From Aldrovandia affinis (Eukaryota > Chordata > Actinopteri > Notacanthiformes > Halosauridae), in assembly GCA_029706075.1 (NCBI GenBank), contig JAINUG010000148.1, positions 1,573,501 to 1,637,500 on the forward strand: a stretch of 64,000 bases of DNA, in the 5' to 3' direction. The notes under the pieces were generated by a model. That model was not told the DNA's origin, did not search any database, and was given only the letters and a program-made list of their open reading frames with translations. The position numbers and the translations under genes were made by a program. Below, in pieces: positions 46,596-58,350 of the stretch; position 1 is the first letter of the stretch; each line of letters opens with the position of its first letter.

Positions 46596-47014
46596 TTGTG
46601 GGCCCATCTAATCATTGCAATGTCCTCTGCCTATTCAAACAAGCATGTGCTCTGCCCCAAAGCATGTGCTGCCAGCCTCAGTCCATTAGCTGAAATGCGC
46701 AGTCATTGCATCATATGAGCAATGCATGCACAGCTGGCTTTGCAGGTGCCCAGTGGACCAGAGCAGTCACTGGTGTTTGATGAGGTGAGGACATTCCCTC
46801 TGACTGAAACCCGCCCTCCCCGGACAGACAATGTAATGACCAACTAGATATAGAGTTCCAGAAGAAACTCTGCTTCCCAAAGGCTAGAGTGTTATATATG
46901 AAATAGCATATCTACTAAGTACTTTAGTAATGCAATTGAAAGTGGTGCTAGTTACGATAGTAGTCAAAGGATAAGGAATGCTCAGAACATTTGTGAAAAA
47001 AAGAAAAGTAAACC

Positions 47015-47340
47015 ATCATTACACCTGCACAACGCAACAGTTTCATTATACCTGTACACTACAATATTATACCTGTACAACACTACCTTATCATTATACT
47101 TGTACACTACAATATTATACCTGTACAGCACTACCTTATCATTATACCTGTACACTACAATATTATACCTGTACAACATTACCTTATCATTATACCTGTA
47201 CACTACAACATTACACCTGTATAGGACTACAGTATCATTATACCTGTACACTACAGTATTATACATGTACATGGCTATAGTATCATTATAGCGGTACAAT
47301 ATATTACTATAATACCTGTATACTACAGTATTATACCTTT
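47015..47340. repeat. minisatellite, 48-bp unit
   Basis: The unit contains TATCATTATACCTGTACACT, ACAATATTATACCTGTACA and 'gcactacct'; about five copies, degrading rightwards to about 47520. Because 48 is a multiple of three, long frames stay open on both strands with a 16-residue period (YHYTCTLQYYTCTTLP). I do not regard these as genes. Confidence 0.92.
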
Positions 47341-47520
47341 ATACAGAACTTCAGCCTCATTAAACATGTTACAGTATCTGTATTACAGTTACAATACAGT
47401 AATCTGCTACAGTATCACCTGTACACTACAATACCATTATAAATGTAAGATACATTGATATTATAAGTTACTGTGCTGTACTACAGTGTCATTAAACCTG
47501 TAAACTACATTAGTATTACA

Positions 47521-49830
47521 CATGTGCAGTCAGCACTACATGTTGACTACACATGTTTTAGCTAGCTAGCTAAAGAGATTGTTGGAGCCATGTGTACATA
47601 AGGTTTAATGTTATTATTATGATTATGATTTGCTCTACAGATGCCATTGCCCTCTGATGGGTAGTTGTACCCTTAGCGGTACAATTGAGAATTGAATTAA
47701 TAAGGAACTATGCAGCAGAGCTAACGTCACTCATCTAAAATCTAAAAGGCATAAGGAGATGGCAGGAGAAAATATGCTTTTTTTATGATTGCATAAACTT
47801 CAAAACAAAGCATCATATTTGATAGGATATAGCTCAAATTAACTAACTCAAATTAAGGATTTATATGATGCCATGGAAAAGGGAACGCGGTCGGACAAAG
47901 CAAGATGAGAATTGTATGAAGATTCCCGAGTCAGCTAATACATAGTATAGTAGTAAATAGTAAATAAGTATCTACTTATCCGTAACAAAATGAATCATGC
48001 TTTGGGACTTTAATGTAGTATCTATAGCCAGCAGTAGTAGTGAAAACTTACTATAGACTGAAGAAACTTCAGCATCATTTACGGTTAACGTTATGAGTTA
48101 AGCAAGCCTTTGTTTGTCATTACCAACCATAGCAGTCTTACTAACGAAAAACAAGGGCTCGTAGTGTACGGTTGGTTCATAGTGCACCACCCAGCAGTCA
48201 GCACTGGCACAGCCAGTTTCATTACCAGACCAGACGAACCCTACCACACCATGAAACCCAGTGTTTTACCACAGAAAACCCACCAGCAGTTCTTACTGAT
48301 GAGAAATTTTACTATTTCGTTTTTACAATTTAATATAAAACTATTTACTAAATCCAAACCCAAAATATGATTGCTTTTAAAAGGTGTGATGTTAGGCCTT
48401 GTCTAACTTGCCTGTGCTTGTGGGCATCTATAGGCAAGAATTGCTGTGGTTATTGGAAGCTGACAATCGTCTCCTTCTCTAGGTCAAACCGCATTTATAC
48501 TCTCATCTCACTCCGCAGACTGTCTGACTTCTTCTGTAGAAAGATGCGCGGATAGGAGATAGGGAGCAATAAATGTGGAAAATCGTTTTTATTTTCATTC
48601 TCGTCTGGTGCCTCGCGCGGGCCAGCAGGTCAGATCGCCGTCCATAGCCACAGGGTGCTCTCCACGCCCGCATTTACAGCCAATGGGGGAGGACTGCTCT
48701 TTATGCTTTTACTGAGTCCTTCTGTCTGCTTCCAAGGGCAGGAGTTACCCGTGAGTGACTGAAGTGGACGTGATTATTCTCCCTGAAGGAGACCAAATAG
48801 TTTTGGAGAATGGGGATGAATGAAAGGGAATGAAATAAAGGAGTAACAAGGATAAACAGAACAACTTAGTAAACATCGACACATTTGTGAGAAACTGTGT
48901 ATGTGTGTGTGTGCGTGTGTGAGTGTTTTTGAGTATTTGTGTGTGTGCATTTAACTGTGTATGTGTGTGTTTAACTGTGTGCGTATGTGTGTTTGTCAGT
49001 CTGTATGAACGAGCCCCTGTGCTGAAATGGGGCTGTACCAAATTTGATGTACCATTAAATTGATTAATTAAAATAACATAATTAGATTGCAAATCCAGAG
49101 TTTAATGCACACTTAGATGCGTCATTTTTAAATTCAAAATAGAATGTAGGTAGTTATTTTCAGTAAGAATAGAGGCTGTAATAAAAAATAAAAAAAACGT
49201 AAATTTGCATAAATTTAAATAAGTTGGGTTAACTTCAGTGTGCAAAACGTTACATAAAGGTTTCACAGAAGTGTTGATGGAGGGGTATAAACCAGATGTA
49301 ATGTAAAAGTACTCCACAGCCTTAAATTATGCACTTCATCTCCCATCAGCCCCATTGTCAAATGCTGTATAGCATTGCCTGTTCGACACCCTGCTGTCCA
49401 AGTTCACATGTTGAACATATTTCTGTTTATATATTTTATTCTTTTGCCTTCTATCAAGTGTACCACCTACCTAGCTATGGACCAGCAGTCTGGAATAAGT
49501 GCACCACACATACATCTCTTTAAAAAGCTGAATTGTAAATTTTACTCATAAGTTGCTGGTGATTAATGAACGGCAGCTCCCACAGGTGCAATGTAACAAA
49601 GTTCACCCAGATAGCTCAAGTAGTGTGGGCGCAGCATCGCGGAGGAGCTGAATTTATTGCTCTGGGGGTGAACTCGCCTCAGTGCACCCTGGTGATTAGT
49701 TTACTGCAGGCAAACCTGGCCCTCCCACCAGGACGCGATATGCAGAGGATGGAGAGCGAGCTCTGAGTCTGTGTGAATTACTGCCTTATGGGTTATCTTC
49801 CATTCCAGGGCCTTTAACTGACTGGCGTGG
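47521..49830. other. intergenic, no gene recognised
   Basis: A degenerate GT stretch lies at 48899-48995. Segment 49560-49790 is repeat-free and GC-balanced (GAACGGCAGCTCCCACAGG) and may be conserved noncoding sequence. There are no exons with known similarity. Confidence 0.4.
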
Positions 49831-49832
49831 AG

Positions 49833-50108
49833 TATGGAGGGATATTTGCCCTGTAAGGATCTGTGAGAAAGTATTATTTGATTATTATTAGGCGCACGTA
49901 CAGAGCATGATTGTTACACCAGCAAGACAGGTACCCAGAGCATTGAGTGGAGTATTCAGATATTTCCTCTGTTTAGGACTCTGTGTACCACCTTACACCA
50001 CACTGAGTGAGTAGTGTGGTGTAAGGTGGTATATTCCCCTGTAAGGACCTGTGAATGAGTAGTGTGGAGTAAGGTGGTATATTCCCCTGTAAGGACCTCT
50101 GAGTGAGT
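49833..50108. repeat. short tandem array of about 48-bp units with a perfect 19-bp hairpin
   Basis: Units 'agtgtggtgtaaggtgg', 'tatattcccctgtaaggacc' and 'tgtgaatg' repeat twice (50013-50107), with diverged relatives at 49848-49875 and 49955-49985. An inverted repeat with arms 49986-50004 and 50013-50031 pairs over 19 bp around the 8-base loop GAGTGAGT. Confidence 0.85.
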
Positions 50109-51560
50109 GGACTGATTCTCGTTGGCCCTGCTTTGCGTGTTGATGTGGTCACAGGGCAGGCAGATGCAGCTCTGGGGATACCTGCAGTCCTAGGGATCTC
50201 AGGCACGCTCAGTTCTCGGGGGTGACACAGGGGTGCTTCCGGGTGGCAGTTAGGCACTCCCTGTCGCCGTGGCGATGGGGCCGGTGGAATGAAGATGAAA
50301 GGCTCATGGCTGCTGTAATCAGATTGTCTCCTGCAGTCTGGCCGCGTATTCATCTTCACAAGCCACGTGCTCCGGCCTCCACAGCCAACTCTCCCTGTCA
50401 TAAATCACAATCCGGCTCCAGTCGGCTCCCATTCCCCAGAAACAGCGAGATCCTGCTACCGCCCTGCGGAACCTGGTTACCCAGTCCGGGCCCCGCTAAC
50501 CAAGGCCCCCGTTATTTACTTTAAGACATGGTTTTTTATGCAGAGAGCACTCAAATGAAGATGGATTTGGGGCTAAAAATATAATGATCTTGTTTATGAT
50601 AAGGAAGGGGCACTATTTTCTTTTCTTTTTTTATTCCACTGTCAAAAAAGTCTCTGTTCTTTTTTGTTCATAATGTATCCAGGCAACAGAGAGCAGTTGA
50701 ATTACTGGGTTGTATGTATGCCACAATTGCCCTTCATAATTAGTGAGTTTTGTAAGTGGCCAGCAGCTAATGAGGTTTATTACTTATTCTGTCTGTGGCT
50801 CTGGAAGGGGCAGCTGGACTCCTGCCTCCTGTTGTTCTGAATTGACTGGCAGAATAGTCCGGTCACTCTAATGTGCCCTGCGAATTTAATTGTGGGTCAT
50901 AAATATGTGATTGTAAGCACCATTTGGCCCTGATCTGAGAACTGGTTTAATGTAGCAGTCAATGGGACAGGATGGGACCTCTGTTGCATACCTGGGATTG
51001 ATCCTGTCTGCCAACCTGAAAGCCCCAACCCGACCTGGATTGTGAGTACCCCCAATCGAACCGCTCTTCATATAAACAGTAATACGTATATTTATTATTA
51101 TTATTAATTATTATTATTATTATTATTAATTATTATTATTAAGATTGCCATAATCTTAATCACCCCCCTAGGTAAGTAACTCACCTCAAATTCAGATCTG
51201 CTCAGCTTTTGTTCAATACTTGTTTTTAGGTGAAATCCTACTGTTGATTTCTGTGATTGATTGGAGCTACTTCATGTTGGGTTCCAGTAAATGTTCGTTT
51301 TTTTGGCAGGGAAAGCTTCTGCTATGAGAGTCATTCCTCATTGCTCTGAGAAAGTCGGAAGGGACCTTTTTTCCTCAGAAAACACCAGCAGTGGTGAAGA
51401 AGGGGTTAAGATGGACACAATGGTTGACAGTAGCTATCTTAGGAGGTCTCTACTTGGAAACTGTAAACAGATCATTAGATAACACATCAGCTAGATAGAC
51501 CTCTATGGAAACAGATGAAAGGAGGCTGAAGGGAAAAGGTGGGGGTGGGGGGTGGGAGGG
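50109..51560. other. intergenic, (ATT)n at about 51090-51142, no gene recognised
   Basis: Sequence 50660-50960 is repeat-free and A/T-balanced ('gctaatgaggtttattactt', 'gggtcataaatatgtg'). A G-rich run at 51538-51565 (GGGGGTGGGGGGTGGGAGGG) can form a G-quadruplex. Confidence 0.4.
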
Positions 51561-51563
51561 TGG

Positions 51564-51740
51564 GTGGAAGATGGAGGAGGTGTTAATAATGTGAGGCGCT
51601 GCAACGTTTCCCTTCAGAGGGTCCTTTGTGTTTTTGTTGCACTGCTGAACAGACAGGTAGGCGGTTACGTAAGAGACAGAGAGCAGTGAATGGAATGAGT
51701 GTTTTTGAATCGAACTGCGGCATATTTTGGTGCCCTGTTT
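51564..51740 (+). repeat. direct duplication, copy 1
   Basis: The run GTGGAAGATGGAGGAGGTG + TTAATAA, then 'gctgcaacgtttccctt', 'tttgttgcactgctgaacag', 'caggtaggcggttacgtaag', 'gagagcagtgaa', 'cattttggtgccctgttt' recurs in the same order at 54235-54415. Both copies are preceded by a GGGGGTGGGGGG run. Confidence 0.85.
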
Positions 51741-51844
51741 ATTTGAAAATAATCAGCAAATGCAGTTATTATTATTATGACATAACTGGTTACATTCCTT
51801 TGAAAATCAACAATTATCAGTCATCAATACATTTGAAGTCGTTC

Positions 51845-52070
51845 TTTATGTTTAATACCGGGACCAGTCTTTTTGCCCTCCTCTGTACTTTTTCAAGAGC
51901 CTCTGTCAGTATATCTTGTTGTGTGGTGCCCAGAACTGGACACAGTATTCTAAATCTGGCCTAACAAATGCATTGTATATCATTAATAAAAAATGTATTT
52001 ATTCTCATTACTTCTTGCTGAATAACCCAGCATACTGCTTTACTTTTAGTTTTCTAGTTTGGTGAGGACT
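51845..52070 (+). repeat. ancient dispersed vertebrate repeat, middle portion
   Basis: 'gccctcctctgtactttttc', 'gtgtggtgcccagaactgg', 'acacagtattctaaatctgg', 'cctaacaaatgcattgtat', 'aacccagcatactgc'. It is the part of the consensus that falls between the pieces seen at 21130-21440 and 30500-31250. Confidence 0.55.
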
Positions 52071-52645
52071 GTAGGGAAAACACACCCGGGTGGTATTGTA
52101 ATTGCCTGTTTTGTCCGTTGCAAATGGAATATGTCTCACCTCCGCCCAGTTTGAAAGTTTCGTGGTCTGCAGTAAAGGCAGCTGCGCCAACACAGTAGGC
52201 TGAAGCACAACTACAATAGGCTGAGTCAGTTTCCCTTCATATTATTCACCACGTGATCTATGAAGAAAAAAAACAGAATTGCCCTCTGACTTCTTAACCC
52301 CCACCAATTCCCCACCCCCTCACCCCGTTGGGATCCAGCTCAGTCCACAAGCCATTAGTCACAACAACATTTATAACACAGTGGTACCTGCAGTGCGCTA
52401 CAAAAAACCCAGCACCACACAAAGACATAGCCACAAGGAGAGAGATCCGCCTCTCAGCCGCATAAGTGATTGACAGCCACCAGAACTCTGGCTCCATTCA
52501 TTATGTGTTCATCGCTGTGCTCCTGACCCCTGACATGGGCTGGAGTGGCATGAAGTCTGAGCTGAGATCACCACTGGACAGAGTACCGTCTGTGGCCTGG
52601 CCCTCATTACCTGACCATGGATGAGCCTTTATTCATCTTCTCATA

Positions 52646-52827
<182 letters not shown>

Positions 52828-52899
52828 AATTTGGACTTTAATAGAGTTTGTCTGAGTGATACAGAGTGTCTTTTGTGTACCACTAAACTATTAGCAACC

Positions 52900-54024
52900 A
52901 CAAAGGTTCAAATGATATTGACAGGCATTTAATTAAGCCAGGTATTCATATGCAGGGAATAACTTTCAGAGGTTTCATTCCAAAGTGATTCATGATTGTT
53001 TGAAATTGCAACCGAGTTCATGTTCAGCCATTAGATCAAATAATTTTTGACTTGCACTAAAAGGTGTTTCAAATTCCATGACTGTCTCCTTTTTTTCTGC
53101 AAACATAATCAAAATCAATCAAATGTATCATCAAAACAAACAGGGCAAACAATGCCGATGCCGCCTGGTGGCATTTCTCTCCCCACTCATGATTAAACCA
53201 GACCGGGTTTCGTTCAATTTTGCCTTTTTATTTACCTCGGAGAAGAAAGACCTGTAGACACAGCGGAGGGTGAAATTGCTCCCACAGCTCCCTTGGCATG
53301 AAAAGCCCAGCTGGTCCACGAACGGTGAACTGAAATGGATTCTGTGATCGTGGGCAGATACAATAGATACATCTGTAATCCCTGAGTGTGAGAAACGACC
53401 TGCGAGAGAGACTTCTATAACACCCCCTTGTCCCTAAAACAAACAGGAACCCGGCAACTTATTCCCCACCGGGCCGGGACAAATGGACCTCATTACCACG
53501 GCAACTGCAAGAGGCCGGGTCACAAGCGCACTCGCACAACTTACGGGGGTGAAAATCTCACTGGAGAAGTCAGAGGATGCCAGGGGCTTTTGACTGATGC
53601 TTGTGTGAGGGAGGCACTAATTTGTCGGTATGTGGTTTGTTTTTTTCTGGGTGGTGTGGCACAGGAGAAGGCCCTCACGCTCATGTGCTGGAGTGCGATT
53701 TGAACAGAGAGGAAGACAGATGAGGAGGAGGATCACCACGACTCAAGGAGCAGGGCTTGTGTCCTTTACGCTATCTGTCTGAAGAACTAGCAACCACAAT
53801 GACCCAGAGCAGCTGCTCTCTGTGGGCCTGTGGGTCGTGCTGATGGTAGATGGGAGCACTTAGGTTCCGATCACTTGGCCACTGAGGTCTGCCTGGTCCA
53901 CTTTGACCCCCCGGAGGTGCCACTAGTGGCCTTTTATTTCACCCGCAGGCCAGTCTCACGTCAGCATTGTGGAAATGAACCCCCACCCACACACACATGC
54001 TTATCCTGACCCTGACTGAGAGAG

Positions 54025-54062
<38 letters not shown>

Positions 54063-54180
54063 CGCTTCTGAGTGAGAGAAGTGACACTCAAACAAACTGA
54101 GAAAAGACACACAACCTCACACAGTTTGGTAGCTGATGTCACATGACCAAATCTACCTTGACGAACCTTGTCTGTTCTGG
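52900..54180. other. intergenic, no gene recognised
   Basis: A (CA)n run lies at 54030-54058. 'aaacctgcgagagagac' and neighbouring short ORFs carry no recognisable domain. Confidence 0.4.
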
Positions 54181-54234
54181 AATTTTGATTGGGGGTGGGG
54201 GGGGATTGAGACCGTGAGCTTTGCCCCATGATGT

Positions 54235-54415
54235 GTGGAAGATGGAGGAGGTGTTAATAACACGAGGTGCTGCAACCTTTCCCTCAGGAGTCCCTCATGT
54301 TTTTATTGCACTGCCGAACAGAGGCAGGTAGGTGGTTATGTAAGGGACCGAGAGCAGTAAATTAAATCAGTGTTTTTGAATTGTAATAACTGCTGCACAT
54401 TTTGGTACCCTGTTT
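54235..54415 (+). repeat. direct duplication, copy 2
   Basis: It is the partner of 51564-51740, about 85% identical by eye, with small indels ('gaattgtaataactgctgcac' against 'gaatcgaactgcggcat'). It lies 2.67 kb downstream in the same orientation. Confidence 0.85.
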
Positions 54416-55930
54416 TGCTGTCGGTAACCATGTAGCAGCAAATGTGTGGCAGGTGGAAGGGCAATGAATGAACATTCATATCGGTGATGAACACTGTAAG
54501 CGTGTCAGGAATCCGACACCTTCCAATCTGAATTATATAAGGAATTTGTATGGTGTCTGTATGATATAAAAATGGTGCAGAAGATGCTGCTGCTGGAACA
54601 AGCCACGATTTTCAAGTCCAGAGCAGGATGCCAGATGGAGATGAGAATGACAGACTGTTTGTGATGCACCTAAATCTGTTTCACCAGGCAGACGCGTGTA
54701 AACACAAGTTGGATTATGGTGAAATCGGAACCAACCCAATGTGGTATTTATTATAATTCAATATCCTATGACAGCCTTACACCAGGTAAGAAATGCCACC
54801 TCATTCAGTTCAGGATGCTTATATAGATTTCTCAGTACAGTAATATTCTCACCCACATCAGTTATTTTGTGCATTTAAAGGGTTGGTATGGCTACCTGAT
54901 GTTGCTATTGAAAGGTTGCAACCATAGAAAACCAGTCAACCATAGAAAAAAAGTCAAGGCAATGAACATTCTTCCTGAGTGATGTTGAATGGTTAGAGAC
55001 AAGGGGGGTAGAGGGAGGGAGAGAGAGATATCTAACCTCTGCAGTAGCCTACTCTTGCCTTGTGAATAATTCCAGCAGGTAGCACATAGTGTTTTCAATT
55101 CCCATACAATATATTTTACAACAATTTATATAATCGCAAAACTAGTGGTCTGAAAGAAAATAATAAAGAAACACACTTGCTTATGTTGAGGACAAAGCAC
55201 CAGGGTGGTTTGATTGAATGGCCAATGATCCAAGTATCGGGCGACGTATAAATGCAGCTAAGGAAGAAATAACACAAGGAAGGGAAATACAGTAGTCAGG
55301 GAGGGCCCCAAAGTGCCATTTTAATCAAACATATCCTGGTGTTAATGGCCGCTGGCACTAGTCTCGGGAGTCTGCGGCTCTCAGATTGCCTGGTGGTTTG
55401 TGGCTCTCGGAGGGATTGGCACGGAAAACATTATCTCCGCGTTTGCACAAGCCCTTCCCTGAACCCGCCGCTGATGCGCACAGACACCGCGATGTGTTTG
55501 AGTTTCCTGAGAGTGAACGTGAGAATTCCACAGCCGGCGGGGAGGTACCGTAGATGTTTATGCTGCCGAGCGACTCTGAAGGTATTGGGGGGGGGTTGCT
55601 TTCACATGGGGGTGGGATTGCATCTTTTTCCTCTTTGTGAAGCGGTGATGTTCATGCCATGATCATGTGAGGAAGTGTTTTGTGGAGCTATTTGTTTACC
55701 TTGACACGTGGGTGTTTCGATGCAGAGCCATGCCTATTGGGCAAAGTTGTGATTGGTGTGCTTCAATGGGCTGTTGTGTTTTTAGTTCAAAGTTGACTTC
55801 TGATTGGCTGGTGGGTCAAGGAAGAGGAGATGTGTTTTTTTTCCTTAAGCCCACACAGAATCCAATTAATTCAATTATCCGGTTAAGGTAGTGTTTTTCA
55901 TCGTTCCTATACGGAAAAAATCAGTGTAGA
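54416..55930. other. intergenic, no gene recognised
   Basis: Segment 55320-55560 is GC-richer ('ggtgttaatggccgctggc', 'cccgccgctgatgcgc') and repeat-free. No known domain is found in the short ORFs. Confidence 0.35.
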
Positions 55931-55965
55931 GTCTGTTCCCACATGACATGATTGTTCCGGATAGA

Positions 55966-56256
55966 TTAGTTAATGCAGGATGTATTTATTTGAAGAATTT
56001 GTTTATGCAGACATTTCAGTTTGCTAATGATCTGGGCCTTCTGTCTCATTATACCTCGTTTGCGTAGGATGTCTGTTATTTTGTCGTAGACCACGGCATC
56101 TCTGACAGTGCCACAGAGCTGTCGGTTCATTTTGTGATCTGCGCGGATAGACAAAAGTTCCTTTGTCTCGGAGTCTAATTTCCAGACATGTTCAGTAGCT
56201 AAAACAAAGCTAAAACTACCATTAGGAATTACAATGGATTTTGATGCTGAGGACAC
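55966..56256 (-). pseudogene. Myb/SANT-like DNA-binding domain ORF, truncated (Harbinger-type accessory gene or relative)
   Basis: A 96-residue reading. After a short leader, residues about 28-72 read HVWKLDSETKELLSIRADHK, MNRQLCGTVRDAVVYDKITD, ILRKRGIMRQKAQIISKLKC, then LHKQ. The pattern W-(8)-LL-(3)-AD-(3)-RQL-(2)-GTVRD-(3)-Y-(2)-I-(4)-RG-(2)-R-(4)-I-(2)-KLK-L-KQ is that of the trihelix/Myb-SANT-like domain common in fish Harbinger accessory proteins and in host MSANTD-like genes. The ORF ends a few residues after the domain, where family members continue, so it is probably a truncated remnant or the first exon of a longer gene. There is an alternative start inside: an AG acceptor-like TTTTAG just before the domain. 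No partner nuclease is visible in the window. Confidence 0.55.
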
Positions 56257-57232
56257 TGAACCCCCCAGGCCATATATTTAACAAATTTTATGACCTCTCA
56301 AGAGTCAACTGACAAAGGTTACACATTTCTTAAACTATGCACATAGAAGACAAAACTACTGGCAACGTTAAATACTACCCAGCTATCAATTGGCTAGCTA
56401 GCTAATGTTCACTATTTGGCAATGAGATTAGTTAATACAATGCTCCAATGCCACATAGCTATCCATTTGCATAATGTAATCTGATTTATATATCAGTTAA
56501 TTGCTATCAGATAGATGGATGTGAAATGTTAGTAAAATAGCCTGCATAAACTAGCGTCAGTAGCTAGCTGGATGTGAAATGCTAGTTCGCTAACTCGTGA
56601 TTTAAACAGTTAAAATTCAAGTTTAAATGTTTGGTTTGATCATTTAACTAGCACATATATTATATTATATTATGAATGCACCGTTATCTGGCAACGTAAA
56701 ACTGTCATACTTAAGAACGTCATAACTGTTTCCGTGCTTTATCCGGGAATGTTGTTGCTTTTGTTCCCACTAGAGCCGTGGCGGAAGATTTCTATAAATC
56801 TTACTAGGTTCTGAGCAGGAAAATTGCCAGAGCGTCTTACATGGAAAAGCGACTCCGGCTCCTGTTCCCACATGACGCCAACACGGAAAATTACAGAAAC
56901 ATTGGTTAAGGTGCGTGTGGGTAAGGGGCTTTTTATACAACACTAATTAATAAGTAAGTGACTAATAAACTGGGTTTTTCATTGAGTGTGTTGTAAGAGG
57001 ATGCAGAGGGCATGCACATCTGGCACAGACCAGAACCGGGGTATTCATAATTAGTTGCTCAATGCGTTTCCTCCCATTATCATAGAAAAATAGGTGTGAT
57101 GTAATGCCTTCAGCATTTTGATACGTCTTGACAGCTCGTATCAACGAGAAGAAGGTGGAAAATATACATGTAAGCTGGTTATTTTACGAAACCTTTTCTA
57201 ATTATGAAAACTCCTTTTCATATTTATGTACA

Positions 57233-57385
57233 GGTGGTCCTGTGTGGCTCAGTAGGTAGAGTGTGGCGTTGGAAAACGCTTAGGTTGTGGGTTCAATTCC
57301 CACTGGGACCACATATACTGAAAAATGTATGCATTCACTACTGTAAGTTGCTTTGGATAAAAAAGTGCTTGCTAAATGACATATA
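57233..57385 (+). mobile_element. tRNA-derived SINE with near-intact tRNA head
   Basis: The head 57234-57312 has a 7-bp acceptor stem (GTGGTCC with GGACCAC), A box TGGCTCAGTAGG, B box GGTTCAATTCC and a paired T stem (GTGGG/CCCAC). The body continues CACATATACTG...GCATTCACTACTGTAAG and tail TTGCTTTGGATAAAAAAGTG + CTTGCTAAATGAC. It is the same family as 13327-13467 on the - strand. The tail shows it is a SINE rather than a functional tRNA. Confidence 0.88.
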
Positions 57386-57413
57386 TACCATCAGCACCAT
57401 CACTGAGCTGAGC

Positions 57414-57592
57414 TTAAGCCCTGTGATGGATTGGCGACCTGTCCAGGATGTATTCCTGCCTCTCGCCAATGTATGCTGGGATAGGCTCCAGCCCCCCCGT
57501 GACCCTGACAAGGAATCAAGCTAGATATTGAATGAATGAATAATGAATGAATGAATGAATGAATGAATGAATGAATGAATGAATGTATGCAT
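57414..57592 (+). mobile_element. RTE/Rex3-like LINE 3' end plus (GAAT)n tail
   Basis: CCCTGTGATGGATTGGCGAC, CTGTCCAGGATGTATTCCTG, CCTCTCGCCAATG, CTGGGATAGGCTCCAGCCCC and GTGACCCTGACAAGGA are the hallmark 3' sequence of RTE/Rex3-type LINEs in fish. It ends in an ATGA/GAAT microsatellite (57530-57592), which these elements carry instead of poly(A). Confidence 0.8.
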
Positions 57593-58234
57593 GTACAGTA
57601 TATGAGTCATACCAAGCTATCCAGTGTAACTGTAAACACAGAAAACCACCTATCTATATTGCTACATCAAAATGTTTCCTGTTTTTTTGGCAAGGCAATA
57701 AGCCCACCACGTGATGTCGTCCCCCAATGCCGAGTAAGATGGAGTATTATTGTATTATTATCCCTCTATCTGTGGATTTTGAGAGGGGTGGAGAAGATGA
57801 GCTTTTGATTAGCTGTGGGGTGAGGGGGCAGAGAAGACGGATATTTGATGGGGCGAGGGGTGCGGGGAGGCAGACGGGACGGTCTGTCCACTCGGCCTTG
57901 AAGGCGACTCAACCCGTCGGGGCTCGACATGATCAATGCTGCCATTACGGCTCCTCGCGGGCCCGACCGGGCCGATGCGCCGGCTCAAATTTATAGAATG
58001 AATTAGGGGGAAATGGACTATAAAGGCAGTAAGATTGGTTAAGTAGCTGATGTAAATTCACCGGATGAAATATGCCACGTGTGCTTGTCCATTAGTCAGG
58101 CCCTCAAGCGCACAGACACCTGAGCTCAGGGGTGAAAAATGGGCCCAAACAAGACTGTGCTTCCCAATGGCAGCTAAAAGCAGATGCACACAAGAACCAC
58201 CCAGAGTCCCTTGCCATGCAGTCTTTAATAAACC

Positions 58235-58350
58235 GTACGTAACATACATTTATTCGTTTATTTGACCTGTTTTTAACCAGGTAGGTCAACCAACTACTCG
58301 ATTCTCATTTGCAGTGACGACCTGGGGAATCCAAGCAGGCAGGGAATACA
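58235..58350. repeat. probable dispersed fish repeat
   Basis: 'ttatttgacctgtttttaac', 'caggtaggtcaaccaac' and 'attctcatttgcagtgacga' + 'cctggg' resemble a widespread fish repeat. Family and ends are not known to me. Confidence 0.35.

Noticed and set aside
46978-47299. Tyr-rich repeat proteins on both strands
   Set aside because: Translation of the 48-bp minisatellite.
57234-57312. Possible functional tRNA gene
   Set aside because: The cloverleaf is nearly intact, but the anticodon loop is irregular and the sequence runs on into a SINE body and tail shared with 13327-13467.
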